A stretch of DNA of 64,000 nucleotides from Bradyrhizobium mercantei (GCF_001982635.1 NZ_MKFI01000006.1:26653-90652); one strand, 5' to 3'. Counted from the stretch's first letter, positions 7,945 through 18,215 are shown. The notes: generated from the letters alone by a model not told the origin. A program made the numbers and translations.

Positions 7945-8120
7945 GCGTCCGTTCGCGTGCATCGATTCCGCACAGCGAACCAAGCCGGTGCGCGGAAGCC
8001 CTGAAAAATCCAGCAGATTGTCGCAATTTTCCCGATTTTGTTAACCCGCCGCACCGATACTCCCGCGCCGGGGAAACATCCAAGAGTAGTGGCCATCGTG
8101 GGCCAGGGAGTGCGGGGGCA

Positions 8121-10265
8121 ATGGCGTTTCGGTTCAAGCTCGGCAAACCAAATCTCAAGCGTATCCGCCTGCCGCAGATGGGCGTCAGGGGCAGCCTGTT
8201 CGCGGCATTCGCCGTGATCGCAGGCATGGCGCTCGTGATCAGCGCAGGCGCCGGCATCGTGCTGCATCAGCTCGGCGGCACCATGAGCGATCTCTCCGGC
8301 CGCGACATTCCGCGGCTTGCCGCGAGCCTGCAGCTCGCCGCGCAGAGCGCCTCGCTCGCAGCCCAGGGTCCCGGCCTGCTCGCCGTGCAGAGCGAGGATG
8401 CGCTGAACGACCGCACCAAGAAGGTGCAGGAGGTCGCGCAGCAAACCAATGCCAAGCTCGGCGAGATCATCGAGCTCGGTGCCGACAAATCGGTCGTCAG
8501 CGCGCTCCAGGAAAACGTCAAGAATACCGACGAGGCGACCAAGAGCCTGATCTCGGCGGCGCGCGAGCGGCTCGAGGTCGGGGCGCTGCGCGACAAGCAA
8601 TACAACGCGCTGCGCAAGGCGCAGGCCGCCTTCGTCTCCGCCACCGGTCCCGCGACGCTCGACGCGCAGACCCGGCTCAACGCCATCCTCGCCGCGGCGG
8701 AGGTGTCCGCTGACGACGCGACCGAAGCGGCCCGCACCGTCAGCCAGATCAGCAGCGTGCTCGCCGCCGGCAATCTGATGGCCGCCGACATGACCGCGGC
8801 GCTGTCGGCCAATTCCAGCGAGACGCTCGATGCGATCGAGGCGGAGTTCAAGAAGGGCCGCGAGCGCGTCAAGTCCAACCTCGAAGACCTGCCGAACAAT
8901 CCGGCGATCGTCGCCGTGCGCGACACCGCGCAGAAGCTCTTGACGCTCGGCGAAGGCAAGACCGGCGTGTTCAAGGTCCGCCAGAAGGAGCTCGACTCGA
9001 TCGATTACGGCCAGACCATCCTGGAGGAGACCCGCAAGCTCAATGTCGGGCTCGGCATCAGCGTCCAGCAGCTGGTCGACGGTGTGCAGAAGGAGACCGA
9101 CGCTGCGACCTTCCAGGCACGGCACCAGATCTCGCTCGCGACCACGGTCATGATCGGCCTCGGCGCGCTGACGCTGGTCGGCTCGTTTCTGTTCGTCTGG
9201 CTCTATGTCGGGCGCAACATCCTGCGCCGCATCCGCGGCCTGCAACGCTCGATGCAGCTGCTGTCCGACGGCGACCTCGACACCGAGATCCCGCAGAGCC
9301 GCCAGCGCGACGAGATCGCCGTGATGGCCGACGCGCTGCAGGTGTTCCGCGAGAGCATGATCGAGAGCCGCGAGCTCACCGAAAACCAGAACAAGGACCG
9401 CTCCGCCAAGGCCGAGCGTGCCTCGCGCATGGAGACCCAGATCACGACGTTCGAATCGACGGTCCGCAATGCGCTCGGCAGCCTGCAGACCGCGGCGAAC
9501 TCGATGCAGTCGACCGCGCAGAGCATGTCGGCGACCGCCGACCAGTCGAGCGCGCTGGTCAACGCGGTGGCCTCGGCCGCCGAGGAGACCTCGGTCAACG
9601 TGCAGACGGTGTCGGCCGGCACCGAGGAGCTGTCGTCGTCGATCTCCGAGATCGGCCGCCAGGTCGTCACCTCGGCGGAGATCGCCCGCAAGGCGGTGGA
9701 GGAAGCCAGCGCCACCGACAGCACGATGCAGGGCCTAGCCGACAACGCCGCGCGGATCAGCGTCGTGGTCGATCTGATCCAGACCATCGCCTCGCAGACC
9801 AATCTCCTCGCGCTCAACGCCACCATCGAGGCGGCGCGCGCCGGCGAGGCCGGCCGCGGCTTTGCCGTGGTCGCCTCCGAGGTGAAGAACCTGGCGAGCC
9901 AGACCGCCAAGGCGACGGAAGAGATCCGCCAGCAGATCGTCAGCATGCAGGAGGTGACGACGACCGCCGTCTCCGCGATCCGCAACATCTCGAGCACGAT
10001 CGGCGAGATCAACGACGTCACCACCGCGATCGCCGCCGCCGTCGAGGAGCAGGGCGCGGCGACCCGCGAGATCGCCCGCAACATCCAGCATGCGGCCGGC
10101 GGCACCAGCGAGGTGTCGAGCAACATCGTCGGCGTCTCGACCGCCTCGGCCGAGGCCGGCGCCGCGGCCGGCGAGGTGCTGAGCGCCTCCGACGCGCTGC
10201 GCCGCGAGGCCGACGTGCTGCGCTCCGAGATCGACGGCTTCCTGTCGAATATCCGCGCGGCATAG
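8121..10265 (+). CDS. Methyl-accepting chemotaxis protein
   Basis: 714 residues. TM1 spans about 25-47, a large periplasmic helical ligand domain about 50-335, TM2 about 338-360, and HAMP follows to about 415. The cytoplasmic coiled coil carries the conserved hairpin tip, with IASQTNLLALNATIEAARAG near 556 and GRGFAVVASEVKNLA just after. The C-terminus ends FLSNIRAA without a CheR-docking pentapeptide, so methylation would rely on other receptors. It is a monocistronic gene with no che genes nearby. The sensory domain is of the all-helical type; the ligand cannot be predicted from sequence. Confidence 0.95.
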   Translation: MAFRFKLGKPNLKRIRLPQMGVRGSLFAAFAVIAGMALVISAGAGIVLHQLGGTMSDLSGRDIPRLAASLQLAAQSASLAAQGPGLLAVQSEDALNDRTKKVQEVAQQTNAKLGEIIELGADKSVVSALQENVKNTDEATKSLISAARERLEVGALRDKQYNALRKAQAAFVSATGPATLDAQTRLNAILAAAEVSADDATEAARTVSQISSVLAAGNLMAADMTAALSANSSETLDAIEAEFKKGRERVKSNLEDLPNNPAIVAVRDTAQKLLTLGEGKTGVFKVRQKELDSIDYGQTILEETRKLNVGLGISVQQLVDGVQKETDAATFQARHQISLATTVMIGLGALTLVGSFLFVWLYVGRNILRRIRGLQRSMQLLSDGDLDTEIPQSRQRDEIAVMADALQVFRESMIESRELTENQNKDRSAKAERASRMETQITTFESTVRNALGSLQTAANSMQSTAQSMSATADQSSALVNAVASAAEETSVNVQTVSAGTEELSSSISEIGRQVVTSAEIARKAVEEASATDSTMQGLADNAARISVVVDLIQTIASQTNLLALNATIEAARAGEAGRGFAVVASEVKNLASQTAKATEEIRQQIVSMQEVTTTAVSAIRNISSTIGEINDVTTAIAAAVEEQGAATREIARNIQHAAGGTSEVSSNIVGVSTASAEAGAAAGEVLSASDALRREADVLRSEIDGFLSNIRAA

Positions 10266-10286
10266 GCACGCCGCGTACGCGCTCCA

Positions 10287-10416
10287 ACCTCCCCTTGAAA
10301 AGGGGAGGTCGCTTTGCTCGTCAGAGCAAAGCGGGTGGGGATCTGCTCTCACCAAACGCATCGTTTCCTGCGGCTGACCCCCATCCCGACCTTCCCCCTT
10401 TCGGGGGGAAGGAGAA
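10287..10416. repeat. Palindromic intergenic repeat, family C-like, copy 2
   Basis: ACCTCCCCTTGAAAAGGGGA at the left, an inner GCTTTGCTCGTCAGAGCAAAGC hairpin, and CTTCCCCCTTTCGGGGGGAA at the right. It fills much of the gap between the chemoreceptor and the MBL gene. Confidence 0.65.
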
Positions 10417-10544
10417 GAGGGAGTCCGGATTACGGCCTCGCTTGATCCGGGCTACGGAATTCGGCGGATTTCCTGTCCAATTCTCCGGACGGCTATCTGA
10501 TTTTTCGGCTGGCGCGGCGGGCAATGTGCCGCTAAGCCCGTAGC

Positions 10545-11609
10545 ATGGACAAGAAGACCGACAGCCTTCCCTCCTCCGCGGAGGCACTGCGATACCCCTG
10601 GGAAAATCATCCCGGCCACGACCAGGTCGTGGAGGTGGCTCCCGGCGTGCTGTGGGCGCGGCTGAAGCTGCCGTTCCGCCTCAACCATGTGAACATCTAC
10701 CTGCTCGCCGACGGCGACGGCTGGACCATGGTGGATGCCGGCTTCGGCAACGAGGAATCGATCGCGGCCTGGACCACGCTGTTCGAGGGACCGCTGAAGC
10801 ACGTCAAGGTCACCAGGCTGATCGTGACGCATTCGCATCCCGACCATGTCGGCCTCGCCGGCTGGATCACCGAGCGCTTCGACTGCCCGCTGTTCATGTC
10901 GCAGGTGGAATATCTGCAGTCGGTCTATCACCAGAACCGCGGCACCGAGGAGCGGCGCAACGCGCAGCGGCTGTTCTTCCGCCGCCATGGAATGGACGAG
11001 GACCTGACCGAGAAGCTGCTCGGCCGCGGCCAGGACTATCTCAAGCGCGTGTCGGTGCTGCCGCCGTCCTATCACCGTCTTACCCATGGCGACGAGGTCG
11101 TGATCGGCACAAGGCGCTTCAAGGTGATCACCGGCGGCGGTCACGCGCTCGACCAGGTGATGCTGTATTGCGCCGCCGACAAGCTGTTCCTGTCCGCCGA
11201 CCAGGTGCTGAGCAAGATCTCGCCCAATGTCAGCGTCTGGGCGGTCGAGCCCGAGCAGAACTCGCTCGGCGAATATCTGGCCTCGCTGGCGAGCCTGACC
11301 ACCACCCTGCCCTATGACGTGATGGTGCTGCCGGGCCACGGCGTGCCGTTCTACGGGCTGAAGACCCGGATCAAGCAGCTCGCCGATCACCATGAGGAGC
11401 GCTGCCGGCTGATCGCGGAAGCCTGCCGCGAGGTGCCGCAGACCTCCAAGGAGCTGGTGCCCGTGGTGTTCCACAAGCACGTGCTGGACGAGCACCAGAT
11501 GGGCTTTGCCGCCGGCGAGCTGGTTGCCCATGTCAACTACATGCTGGTCGAGGGCCGCCTGACGGCCGAAATGCACGACGACGGCATGCTGCGCTTCAGG
11601 ACCACCTGA
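10545..11609 (+). CDS. MBL-fold metallo-hydrolase
   Basis: 354 residues of the metallo-beta-lactamase superfamily. The metal motif THSHPDHVG is complete near residue 96, the second-shell ligand Asp is in the AGFG strand, further ligands are GGGHALDQ and SADQ, and the final His is in LPGHG. The C-terminal 100 residues are helical (KTRIKQLADHHEERCRLI) and end VNYMLVEGRL, as in glyoxalase-II-like hydrolases with a BLACT winged-helix tail. The start MDKKTDSLPS is the first ATG. Cytoplasmic; substrate unknown, perhaps a thioester or CoA compound as in related proteins. Confidence 0.9.
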   Translation: MDKKTDSLPSSAEALRYPWENHPGHDQVVEVAPGVLWARLKLPFRLNHVNIYLLADGDGWTMVDAGFGNEESIAAWTTLFEGPLKHVKVTRLIVTHSHPDHVGLAGWITERFDCPLFMSQVEYLQSVYHQNRGTEERRNAQRLFFRRHGMDEDLTEKLLGRGQDYLKRVSVLPPSYHRLTHGDEVVIGTRRFKVITGGGHALDQVMLYCAADKLFLSADQVLSKISPNVSVWAVEPEQNSLGEYLASLASLTTTLPYDVMVLPGHGVPFYGLKTRIKQLADHHEERCRLIAEACREVPQTSKELVPVVFHKHVLDEHQMGFAAGELVAHVNYMLVEGRLTAEMHDDGMLRFRTT

Positions 11610-11648
11610 GCCTGCCCGGGCCGGGTGGCGGACGCGGCGCCCGGCGAT

Positions 11649-11662
11649 TTGACCGAAATCAA
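11649..11662 (+). promoter_or_regulatory. FNR/FixK-like box upstream of hemA
   Basis: TTGACCGAAATCAA matches TTGAT-N4-ATCAA at nine of ten defined positions. It lies 139 bp upstream of the hemA start. Rhizobial haem genes are often under FixK/FNR oxygen control, so this is a plausible site, but it is untested. Confidence 0.5.
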
Positions 11663-11800
11663 GCCAAATCGAGCAGGCTATGGCAATTTGCCCAACCGCG
11701 GCGCATGCCCAGATGTGGGTCAATGCATGGACATTAGAGCTGGAAAAGCTCTAAGAAGAGGCAGCTCTTCCGGTTAGGTTCCGCGCTCTGGGTTTGCCCG

Positions 11801-13030
11801 ATGGATTACAGCCAGTTCTTCAATGCCGCCCTCAACCGCCTGCATGACGAGCGGCGCTATCGGGTGTTCGCCGACCTCGAGCGGATCGCGGGACGCTTCC
11901 CGCACGCGACCTGGCATTCGCCGAAAGGCAGCCGCAACGTCGTGATCTGGTGCTCCAACGACTATCTCGGCATGGGCCAGCACCCCAAGGTGGTCGGCGC
12001 CATGGTCGAGACCGCGACCCGGGTCGGCACCGGCGCCGGCGGCACCCGCAACATCGCGGGCACCCATCATCCGCTGGTGGCGCTCGAGGCCGAGCTCGCC
12101 GACCTGCACGGCAAGCAAGCCTCGCTGCTGTTCACCTCGGGCTACGTCTCGAACCAGACCGGCATCTCGACGCTCGCCAAGCTGATCCCGAACTGCCTGA
12201 TCCTGTCGGACGCGCTGAACCACAATTCGATGATCGAAGGCGTGCGCCAGGCCGGCTGCGAACGCCAGATCTTCCGCCACAACGACGTCGCGCATCTCGA
12301 AGAGCTGCTGATCGCCGCGGGGCCAGACCGGCCGAAGCTGATCATCTGCGAGAGCCTCTATTCGATGGACGGCGACGTCGCGCCGCTCGGCAAGATCTGC
12401 GATCTCGCCGAAAAATACGGCGCCATGACCTATGTCGACGAAGTTCATGCGGTCGGCATGTACGGCCCGCGCGGCGGCGGCATCGCCGAGCGCGACGGCG
12501 TGATGCACCGCATCGACATCGTCGAGGGCACGCTCGCCAAGGCGTTCGGCTGCCTCGGCGGCTATATCGCCGGCAAGGCAGAGGTGATCGACGCGGTGCG
12601 CTCCTACGCGCCGGGCTTCATCTTCACGACCGCGCTGCCGCCGGCGATCTGCTCGGCCGCAACCGCTGCGATCCGCCATCTGAAGACCTCGAGCTGGGAG
12701 CGCGAGCGCCACCAGGACCGCGCTGCCCGCACCAAGGCGATCCTGACCGCCGCCGGCCTGCCGGTGATGTCGAGCGACACCCATATCGTGCCGCTGTTCG
12801 TCGGCGATCCCGAGAAGTGCAAGCGCGCTTCCGACCTGCTGCTCGAGGACCACGGCATCTACATCCAGCCGATCAACTATCCGACGGTCGCCAAGGGCAC
12901 CGAGCGGCTGCGCATCACGCCCTCGCCCTATCATGACGACGGCCTGATCGACGCGCTGGCCGAGGCCCTGCTCCAGGTCTGGGACCGGCTCGGCCTGCCG
13001 CTGCACCAGAAGCCGCTGGCCGCCGAGTAA
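11801..13030 (+). CDS. hemA: 5-aminolevulinate synthase
   Basis: 409 residues. It condenses glycine and succinyl-CoA to 5-aminolevulinate, the first step of haem synthesis in alphaproteobacteria (Shemin pathway). Hallmarks are WCSNDYLGMGQHP, the glycine-rich GTGAGGTRNIAGTHHPL, the YVDEVHAVGMYG strand with the PLP-contacting Asp and His, and the Schiff-base lysine in TLAKAFGCLGGYI. Length is normal. The start MDYSQFFNAAL matches the family. An FNR/FixK-like box is upstream and a terminator at 13059 follows. A PLP enzyme, soluble. Confidence 0.98.
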   Translation: MDYSQFFNAALNRLHDERRYRVFADLERIAGRFPHATWHSPKGSRNVVIWCSNDYLGMGQHPKVVGAMVETATRVGTGAGGTRNIAGTHHPLVALEAELADLHGKQASLLFTSGYVSNQTGISTLAKLIPNCLILSDALNHNSMIEGVRQAGCERQIFRHNDVAHLEELLIAAGPDRPKLIICESLYSMDGDVAPLGKICDLAEKYGAMTYVDEVHAVGMYGPRGGGIAERDGVMHRIDIVEGTLAKAFGCLGGYIAGKAEVIDAVRSYAPGFIFTTALPPAICSAATAAIRHLKTSSWERERHQDRAARTKAILTAAGLPVMSSDTHIVPLFVGDPEKCKRASDLLLEDHGIYIQPINYPTVAKGTERLRITPSPYHDDGLIDALAEALLQVWDRLGLPLHQKPLAAE

Positions 13031-13058
13031 CCCTATCCTCTTCCGACCCCCGAATTTG

Positions 13059-13088
13059 GGCCGGCCGTGCATCGCGCGGCCGGCCTTT
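13059..13088 (+). terminator. Rho-independent terminator of hemA
   Basis: A nine-base GC stem GGCCGGCCG/CGGCCGGCC followed by TTTG, 29 bp after the stop. Confidence 0.7.
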
Positions 13089-13145
13089 GCGTTATAATCC
13101 TGAGATCCGGCCCTTTTTGGCGGCCGGGACAGGAGATGAGCAGCG

Positions 13146-16100
13146 ATGCTGCACGACTGGGGCGTCATCGCCACGGCGTTCGCCTACATCGGATTGTTGT
13201 TCTTCATTGCCAGCCGCGGCGACCGGACGCCGGCGGGCGAGCGCGGCCGTGCCAGCCACTGGATCTATCCGCTGTCGCTGGCGATCTACTGCACCTCCTG
13301 GACCTTCTTCGGCTCGGTCGGCTTCGCCACCCGCACCAGCATCGACTTCCTGGCGATCTATGTCGGCCCGATCGTGATGGTCGGGCTGTGCACGCCGCTG
13401 CTCCGCCGGGTGATCGCGCTCGCCAAGTCGCAGAACATCACCTCGATCGCCGACTTCATCGCCGCCCGCTACGGCAAGAGCCAGGCGGTCGCGGCCACCG
13501 TGGCGCTGATCGCGATCATCGGCTCGGTGCCCTATATCGCGCTGCAGCTGAAGGCGATGGCCTCGTCGCTGGAGACCATCCTGAGCGAGGACCAGGCGTT
13601 CTCGAAAATCCCCGTGATCGGCGACATCGCGCTGATGGTGACACTGGCGATGGCGGTGTTCGCTGTGCTGTTCGGCACCCGCCACACCGACGCGACCGAA
13701 CACCAGCACGGCCTGATCCTGGCGATCGCCGCCGAATCCATCGTCAAGCTGGTCGCCTTCATCGCCGCGGGCGCCTTCGTCACCTTCTGGATGTTCTCAC
13801 CGGTCGAGCTCTATGAGCGCGCCCTGAAGACGCCGGAAGCGGTGCGCGCGATCGAATATGTGCCGTCGATCGGCAATTTCCTGATCATGACGCTGTTGTC
13901 GTTCTGCGCGGTGATGCTGCTGCCGCGCCAGTTCCATGTCAGCGTGGTCGAGAATTCGACGCCCGCCGAAGTCACAAGGGCGCGCTGGCTGTTCCCGCTC
14001 TACCTCATCGCGATCAATATCTTCGTGATTCCGATCGCGATCGCGGGCCTCGTCATCTTCCCGTTCGGCGCCGTCGATGCCGACATGTTCGTGCTGGCGC
14101 TGCCGATCGAGGGCAATTCGCAATTGCTCAGCCTCGCGGTGTTCGTCGGCGGGCTGTCGGCGGCGACCGCGATGGTGATCGTCGAATGCGTCGCGCTGTC
14201 GATCATGGTCTCCAACGACATCGTGCTGCCGCTGGTGCTGCCGCGCAGCGACGACGCCCGCGCCGGCCAGAAGGACTTTGGCGACTTCCTGCTGAAAGCA
14301 CGCCGCTTCTCGATCTTCGCCATCATGGTGCTGGCGTATTTCTACTATCGCGCGCTCGGCAACACCCAGCTGGTCGCGATCGGCCTTTTGTCCTTTGCGG
14401 CGATCACCCAGCTCGCGCCGGCGTTCTTCGGCGGCCTGTTCTGGCGCCGTGCCACCGCGCGCGGCGCCATGGCGGGCATGCTGGTCGGCTTCGCGACGTG
14501 GCTCTACACGCTGTTCATCCCGAGCTTCCTGGAAAACTCGACCGCCGGGTTGATGCTGTTGCAGCACGGGCCGTTCGGGATCGAGGCGCTGCGGCCGCAG
14601 GCGCTGTTCGGCGCCGATTTGCCGCCGCTGCTGCACGGCGTGCTGTGGAGCCTTGCGCTCAACATCCTCACCTACGTGCTGTTCTCGCTGGCGCGCGCGC
14701 CGTCCGCGATCGAGCTGTTGCAGGCCGATGTGTTCGTGCCCAACGCGCTGGCGCCGATCGCTCCGAGCTTCCGGCGCTGGCGCACCACGGTGACGGTGCA
14801 GGACATCGAGAGCACGGTGACGCAGTATCTCGGCCCCGACCGCACCCGCGAGGCGTTCGCCTCGTTCGCCGTCGACCGCAACATCGTGCTGCTGGCGGCG
14901 GCGCCGGCCGATTTCGAGCTGCTGCAGCACGCCGAGCGGCTGATCGCGTCCTCGATCGGGGCGGCGTCCTCGCGGCTCGTGATGTCGCTGTTGTTGCAGC
15001 GGCGCACGGTGTCGGCCAAGGCCGCGCTGAAGCTGCTCGACGATTCCCACGCCGCGCTGCACTTCAACCGCGAGATCCTGCAGACCGCGCTCAATCACGT
15101 GCGCCAGGGCATCGCGGTGTTCGACGCCGATTTGCAGCTGATCTGCTCCAACCGCCAGTTCTCCGAACTGCTCGGACTGCCGCCGCATCTGGTGCAGCTC
15201 GGCATACCCTTGCCCGAGATCCTGGAATTCATGGGGGCGATCAGTCCGCCGGTGGCCGGCGACGGCGACAGCCTGCTGCAGGCGCGGCTGCGCGCCTACA
15301 CCACCGAGGGCGAGCCCTATCTGGAACGCTTCACCGACCGCCATCTGGTGATCGAGGTCCGCACCAACCGAATGCCGGGCGGCAGCCTCGTCATCACCTT
15401 CTCCGACGTCACGCCGAGCTTCGAGGCCGCCGAGGCGCTGGAGCGCGCCAATGCGACGCTGGAAAAGCGGGTGCGCGACCGCACCGAGGAACTGACGCGG
15501 CTGAATTCGGAGCTTGCGCTCGCCAAGGGCGTCGCGGAAGACGCCAACGCCTCCAAGACCCGCTTTTTGGCGGCGGCCAGCCACGACATCCTGCAACCGC
15601 TCAATGCGGCACGCCTCTATGTCACGAGTCTGGTCGAGCGCCAGAACGGCGGCGAGGATTCGCGGCTGGTCGAAAACATCGACGACTCGCTCGAGGCGAT
15701 CGAGGACATCCTGGGCGCGTTGCTCGACATTTCGAGGCTCGATGCCGGCGCCATGACGCCGGCGATCACGAGCTTCCGGATGGCCGATTTGATGCGCTCG
15801 CTGGAGATCGAGTTCATGCCGATCGCCCGCGACAAGGGCCTCGATCTGCGCTTCGTGGCCTGCTCGCTGCCGGTCGAATCCGACCGCTCGCTGCTGCGCC
15901 GGCTGCTGCAGAACTTCATCTCCAATGCGATCAAATATACCCCGCGCGGCCGCGTGCTGATCGGCTGCCGCCGCCGCGGCGATAAGCTGCAGATCGGCAT
16001 CTTCGACACCGGCGTCGGCATCCCCGTGCAGAAGCGCGGCGAGATCTTCAAGGAATTCCACCGCCTCGAGCAGGGGGCCCGGATCGCCCGCGGCCTTGGC

Positions 16101-16655
16101 CTCGGACTATCGATCGTCGAGCGGCTGGCGCGCGTGCTCAACCACCGCATCGCGATCTCGGCCAATGTCAGCGGCGGCTCGGCATTCTCGGTCACCGTGC
16201 CGGTCGCGACCGCGGTGAACCATACCGCGGCCGTCACCAGCGCCACGCCGCTGTCGAAGACGCCGATGAGCGGCTCGCTGATCGTCTGCATCGAGAACGA
16301 TCCCGCGATTCTCGACGGCATGAAGACGCTGCTGACGGCGTGGGACGCCGAGGTGATCGCGGTGCTCGATGCCGACGGCGCGATCAGCGCGATCGAGGCC
16401 GCCGGCGGCCGCGTCACCGGCGTGCTGGTCGACTATCATCTCGACCGCGGCAACGGCGTCGCCGCGATCCGCGAGATCCGCCGCCGCTTCGGCGACAACA
16501 TCCCGGCGATCCTGATCACCGCCGACCGCAGCCCCGCGGTGCGGGCCGCCGCGCGCGAGGAAAATATCGCCGTGCTGAACAAGCCGGTCAAACCCGCCTC
16601 GCTGCGCGCATTGCTCGGGCAGTGGCGGACGCAGCAGATGGTGGCGGCGGAGTGA
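13146..16655 (+). CDS. Hybrid sensor histidine kinase with N-terminal sodium:solute symporter domain
   Basis: 1169 residues. About 1-500 is a multi-helix SSS-type symporter domain (family of PutP), then a helical linker and a PAS-like domain about 645-765, a coiled coil, HisKA with His813 in AASHDILQPLNAARL, HATPase (N box FISNAIKYT near 922, GVGIP, GLGLGLSI), and a receiver domain with Asp1096 in VLVDYHLDRG. This is the architecture of CrbS/NahK-ErcS-type kinases, some of which control acetate metabolism. Start is the ATG after AGGAGATGAGCAGCG. The LuxR-type regulator at 18216 is the likely partner. Whether the symporter domain transports or senses is unknown. Confidence 0.93.
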   Translation: MLHDWGVIATAFAYIGLLFFIASRGDRTPAGERGRASHWIYPLSLAIYCTSWTFFGSVGFATRTSIDFLAIYVGPIVMVGLCTPLLRRVIALAKSQNITSIADFIAARYGKSQAVAATVALIAIIGSVPYIALQLKAMASSLETILSEDQAFSKIPVIGDIALMVTLAMAVFAVLFGTRHTDATEHQHGLILAIAAESIVKLVAFIAAGAFVTFWMFSPVELYERALKTPEAVRAIEYVPSIGNFLIMTLLSFCAVMLLPRQFHVSVVENSTPAEVTRARWLFPLYLIAINIFVIPIAIAGLVIFPFGAVDADMFVLALPIEGNSQLLSLAVFVGGLSAATAMVIVECVALSIMVSNDIVLPLVLPRSDDARAGQKDFGDFLLKARRFSIFAIMVLAYFYYRALGNTQLVAIGLLSFAAITQLAPAFFGGLFWRRATARGAMAGMLVGFATWLYTLFIPSFLENSTAGLMLLQHGPFGIEALRPQALFGADLPPLLHGVLWSLALNILTYVLFSLARAPSAIELLQADVFVPNALAPIAPSFRRWRTTVTVQDIESTVTQYLGPDRTREAFASFAVDRNIVLLAAAPADFELLQHAERLIASSIGAASSRLVMSLLLQRRTVSAKAALKLLDDSHAALHFNREILQTALNHVRQGIAVFDADLQLICSNRQFSELLGLPPHLVQLGIPLPEILEFMGAISPPVAGDGDSLLQARLRAYTTEGEPYLERFTDRHLVIEVRTNRMPGGSLVITFSDVTPSFEAAEALERANATLEKRVRDRTEELTRLNSELALAKGVAEDANASKTRFLAAASHDILQPLNAARLYVTSLVERQNGGEDSRLVENIDDSLEAIEDILGALLDISRLDAGAMTPAITSFRMADLMRSLEIEFMPIARDKGLDLRFVACSLPVESDRSLLRRLLQNFISNAIKYTPRGRVLIGCRRRGDKLQIGIFDTGVGIPVQKRGEIFKEFHRLEQGARIARGLGLGLSIVERLARVLNHRIAISANVSGGSAFSVTVPVATAVNHTAAVTSATPLSKTPMSGSLIVCIENDPAILDGMKTLLTAWDAEVIAVLDADGAISAIEAAGGRVTGVLVDYHLDRGNGVAAIREIRRRFGDNIPAILITADRSPAVRAAAREENIAVLNKPVKPASLRALLGQWRTQQMVAAE

Positions 16656-16675
16656 GCATCTGAAGAAAGACGTGG

Positions 16676-16698
16676 ATGGCCGGGACAAGCCCGGCCAT
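16676..16698. repeat. Short palindrome ATGGCCGGG...CCCGGCCAT
   Basis: A nine-base inverted repeat around ACAAG, 20 bp after the kinase stop. It may be a short relative of the other palindromic families or a transcript end signal without a T-run. Confidence 0.5.
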
Positions 16699-16841
16699 GG
16701 CTCGCGGAAACGTCAGCCCCAGAGTTTGCGGACGTCGTATGCGATTGCCCTGCCCGCAAGCGGGAGAGGTGAAGCGAGCATGTGGTGTGGCCGTCTCAAC
16801 CAGAAACCACATGCTCCAGCGCAAGATCATCAAGCGACGGT

Positions 16842-18020
16842 TTAGTTCGGCCCCATTCTGGCCGACGCAGGGTGCCCTGGCACCTGAAACCGCTTGCCTG
16901 TGTCGGTGACGTTCGTTCCGTCGACCTTGAGGACCGAGAAGTCCTGGTTGAGGTAGTTCCCGACCAGGATGTATTTTCCGTCAGGCGTGAACACCGCGGC
17001 CTCCGGCAGTCCGCCGACTTCGATATCTCCGGTCTTGGTCACTTTCTTGCCGTCGATCTTCAGGACCGAGACGCTGCCGTTCTTCTCGTGGAAGAACGCA
17101 TTCTTCATGTTCGAGCCGCGCAGGATCACAGAGACTGCGAGATCCCCCTTCGGACTGATGGCAAGCCCCTCCGGTCCATCGCCGACTACCACGCGATCGA
17201 TGATGCGCGGCGGCTTCGCTTCGAGATCGATGACGCTTGTCGTGTCGACGCTGCCGTCCGACGCGCCCGCGTTGCCATTGTCCGACGTCAACGCGATCTT
17301 GCCGTTCGGGGTCACTGCGACGTTGTAAGGCCATTGACCGGCCGGCAGGTCTATCTTGGTGTAGGTGACCTTGTCGCCGGCGATATCGAGCACCGATATC
17401 TTGTGCGCGGGAAAACGCACAGCCAGCGCGTGCTTGCCGTCTGGCGCGAACGCGACATGCGCGACGCTGTCAGGCATCGATAGCGTGTCGGTGATCTTGA
17501 CGTCAGTGCCGTTGACCGAAAGTACGCTGATCGAGTTGTCCCCGCGGTTGGCCACCAACGCCATCTTGCCGTCGGGACTGAAGCTCAACCCTGATGGCTG
17601 CTTTCCGCCAGTAATGGTCGCCGCCAGCTTGGGCGGGGTCGTCTTGAGATCGATCACATAAATCTTGTTGTCCGGCACCTGCTTCAGAGCGTCGCCCTCC
17701 TTGACCACGTCGACCGAATCCGCGACCAGCGCCACTGTTCCGGTCGGATCGATAGCGACGTTGACCGGGGGACCGACCACTGAGTTCTTCAATGGGAGAG
17801 AAGCCGCAATCTTCGGGTTCTCGGGATCGGCGAGATCGACGATCAGCACTTGATCCTTGCCGGACGCTGACAACACCGGCTTGCCGTCGTCGTCCCACAA
17901 CAGTTTCTCGTCCAGGCCGACGATCATCAGCGGCTTGGCCTGAACGCAATTGAAAGCGCCGGCACCGAGAAGGATTGCCGCAGCCAGAGACAATCCGGCG
18001 ACACGAGTTGCAGAGATCAT
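16842..18020 (-). CDS. Exported YVTN-type beta-propeller protein
   Basis: 391 residues with a signal peptide (MISATRVAGLSLAAAILLGA, cleaved near VQA). The mature part is a seven-bladed propeller with repeating blades such as PSGLSFSPDGKMALVANRGD, PYNVAVTPNGKIALTSD and PEGLAISPKGDLAVSV. Such YVTN/lactonase-like propellers bind quinone cofactors, metals or ligands in the periplasm, but no active-site residues could be assigned. The start 18020 is preceded by GGGGAGAA. It lies between the kinase and the response regulator, on the regulator's strand. Function is unknown; a sensor or lactonase role is a guess. Confidence 0.85.
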   Translation of the reverse strand: MISATRVAGLSLAAAILLGAGAFNCVQAKPLMIVGLDEKLLWDDDGKPVLSASGKDQVLIVDLADPENPKIAASLPLKNSVVGPPVNVAIDPTGTVALVADSVDVVKEGDALKQVPDNKIYVIDLKTTPPKLAATITGGKQPSGLSFSPDGKMALVANRGDNSISVLSVNGTDVKITDTLSMPDSVAHVAFAPDGKHALAVRFPAHKISVLDIAGDKVTYTKIDLPAGQWPYNVAVTPNGKIALTSDNGNAGASDGSVDTTSVIDLEAKPPRIIDRVVVGDGPEGLAISPKGDLAVSVILRGSNMKNAFFHEKNGSVSVLKIDGKKVTKTGDIEVGGLPEAAVFTPDGKYILVGNYLNQDFSVLKVDGTNVTDTGKRFQVPGHPASARMGPN

Positions 18021-18215
18021 AGCGTTCTCCCCAAAAGCAAACGGCCTCTCACGGGCCGATGCCGGGCAGGATACTCGGTTTTCGACCAACGCACACTTCA
18101 GGTGGAGAGCTGGATGACGTCGCGGACGCCTGCCATCGGACGCGCATTCGCGCCGCCCGTTGACCCGCAATGCCGAGGTTCGAGCCCGGCAATCGCAGTT
18201 GGAGCTGACCGGGAC

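Noticed and set aside
13797..16061. 754-codon open frame on the minus strand
   Set aside because: Antisense to the hybrid kinase, with the same shadow composition and no recognisable motif.
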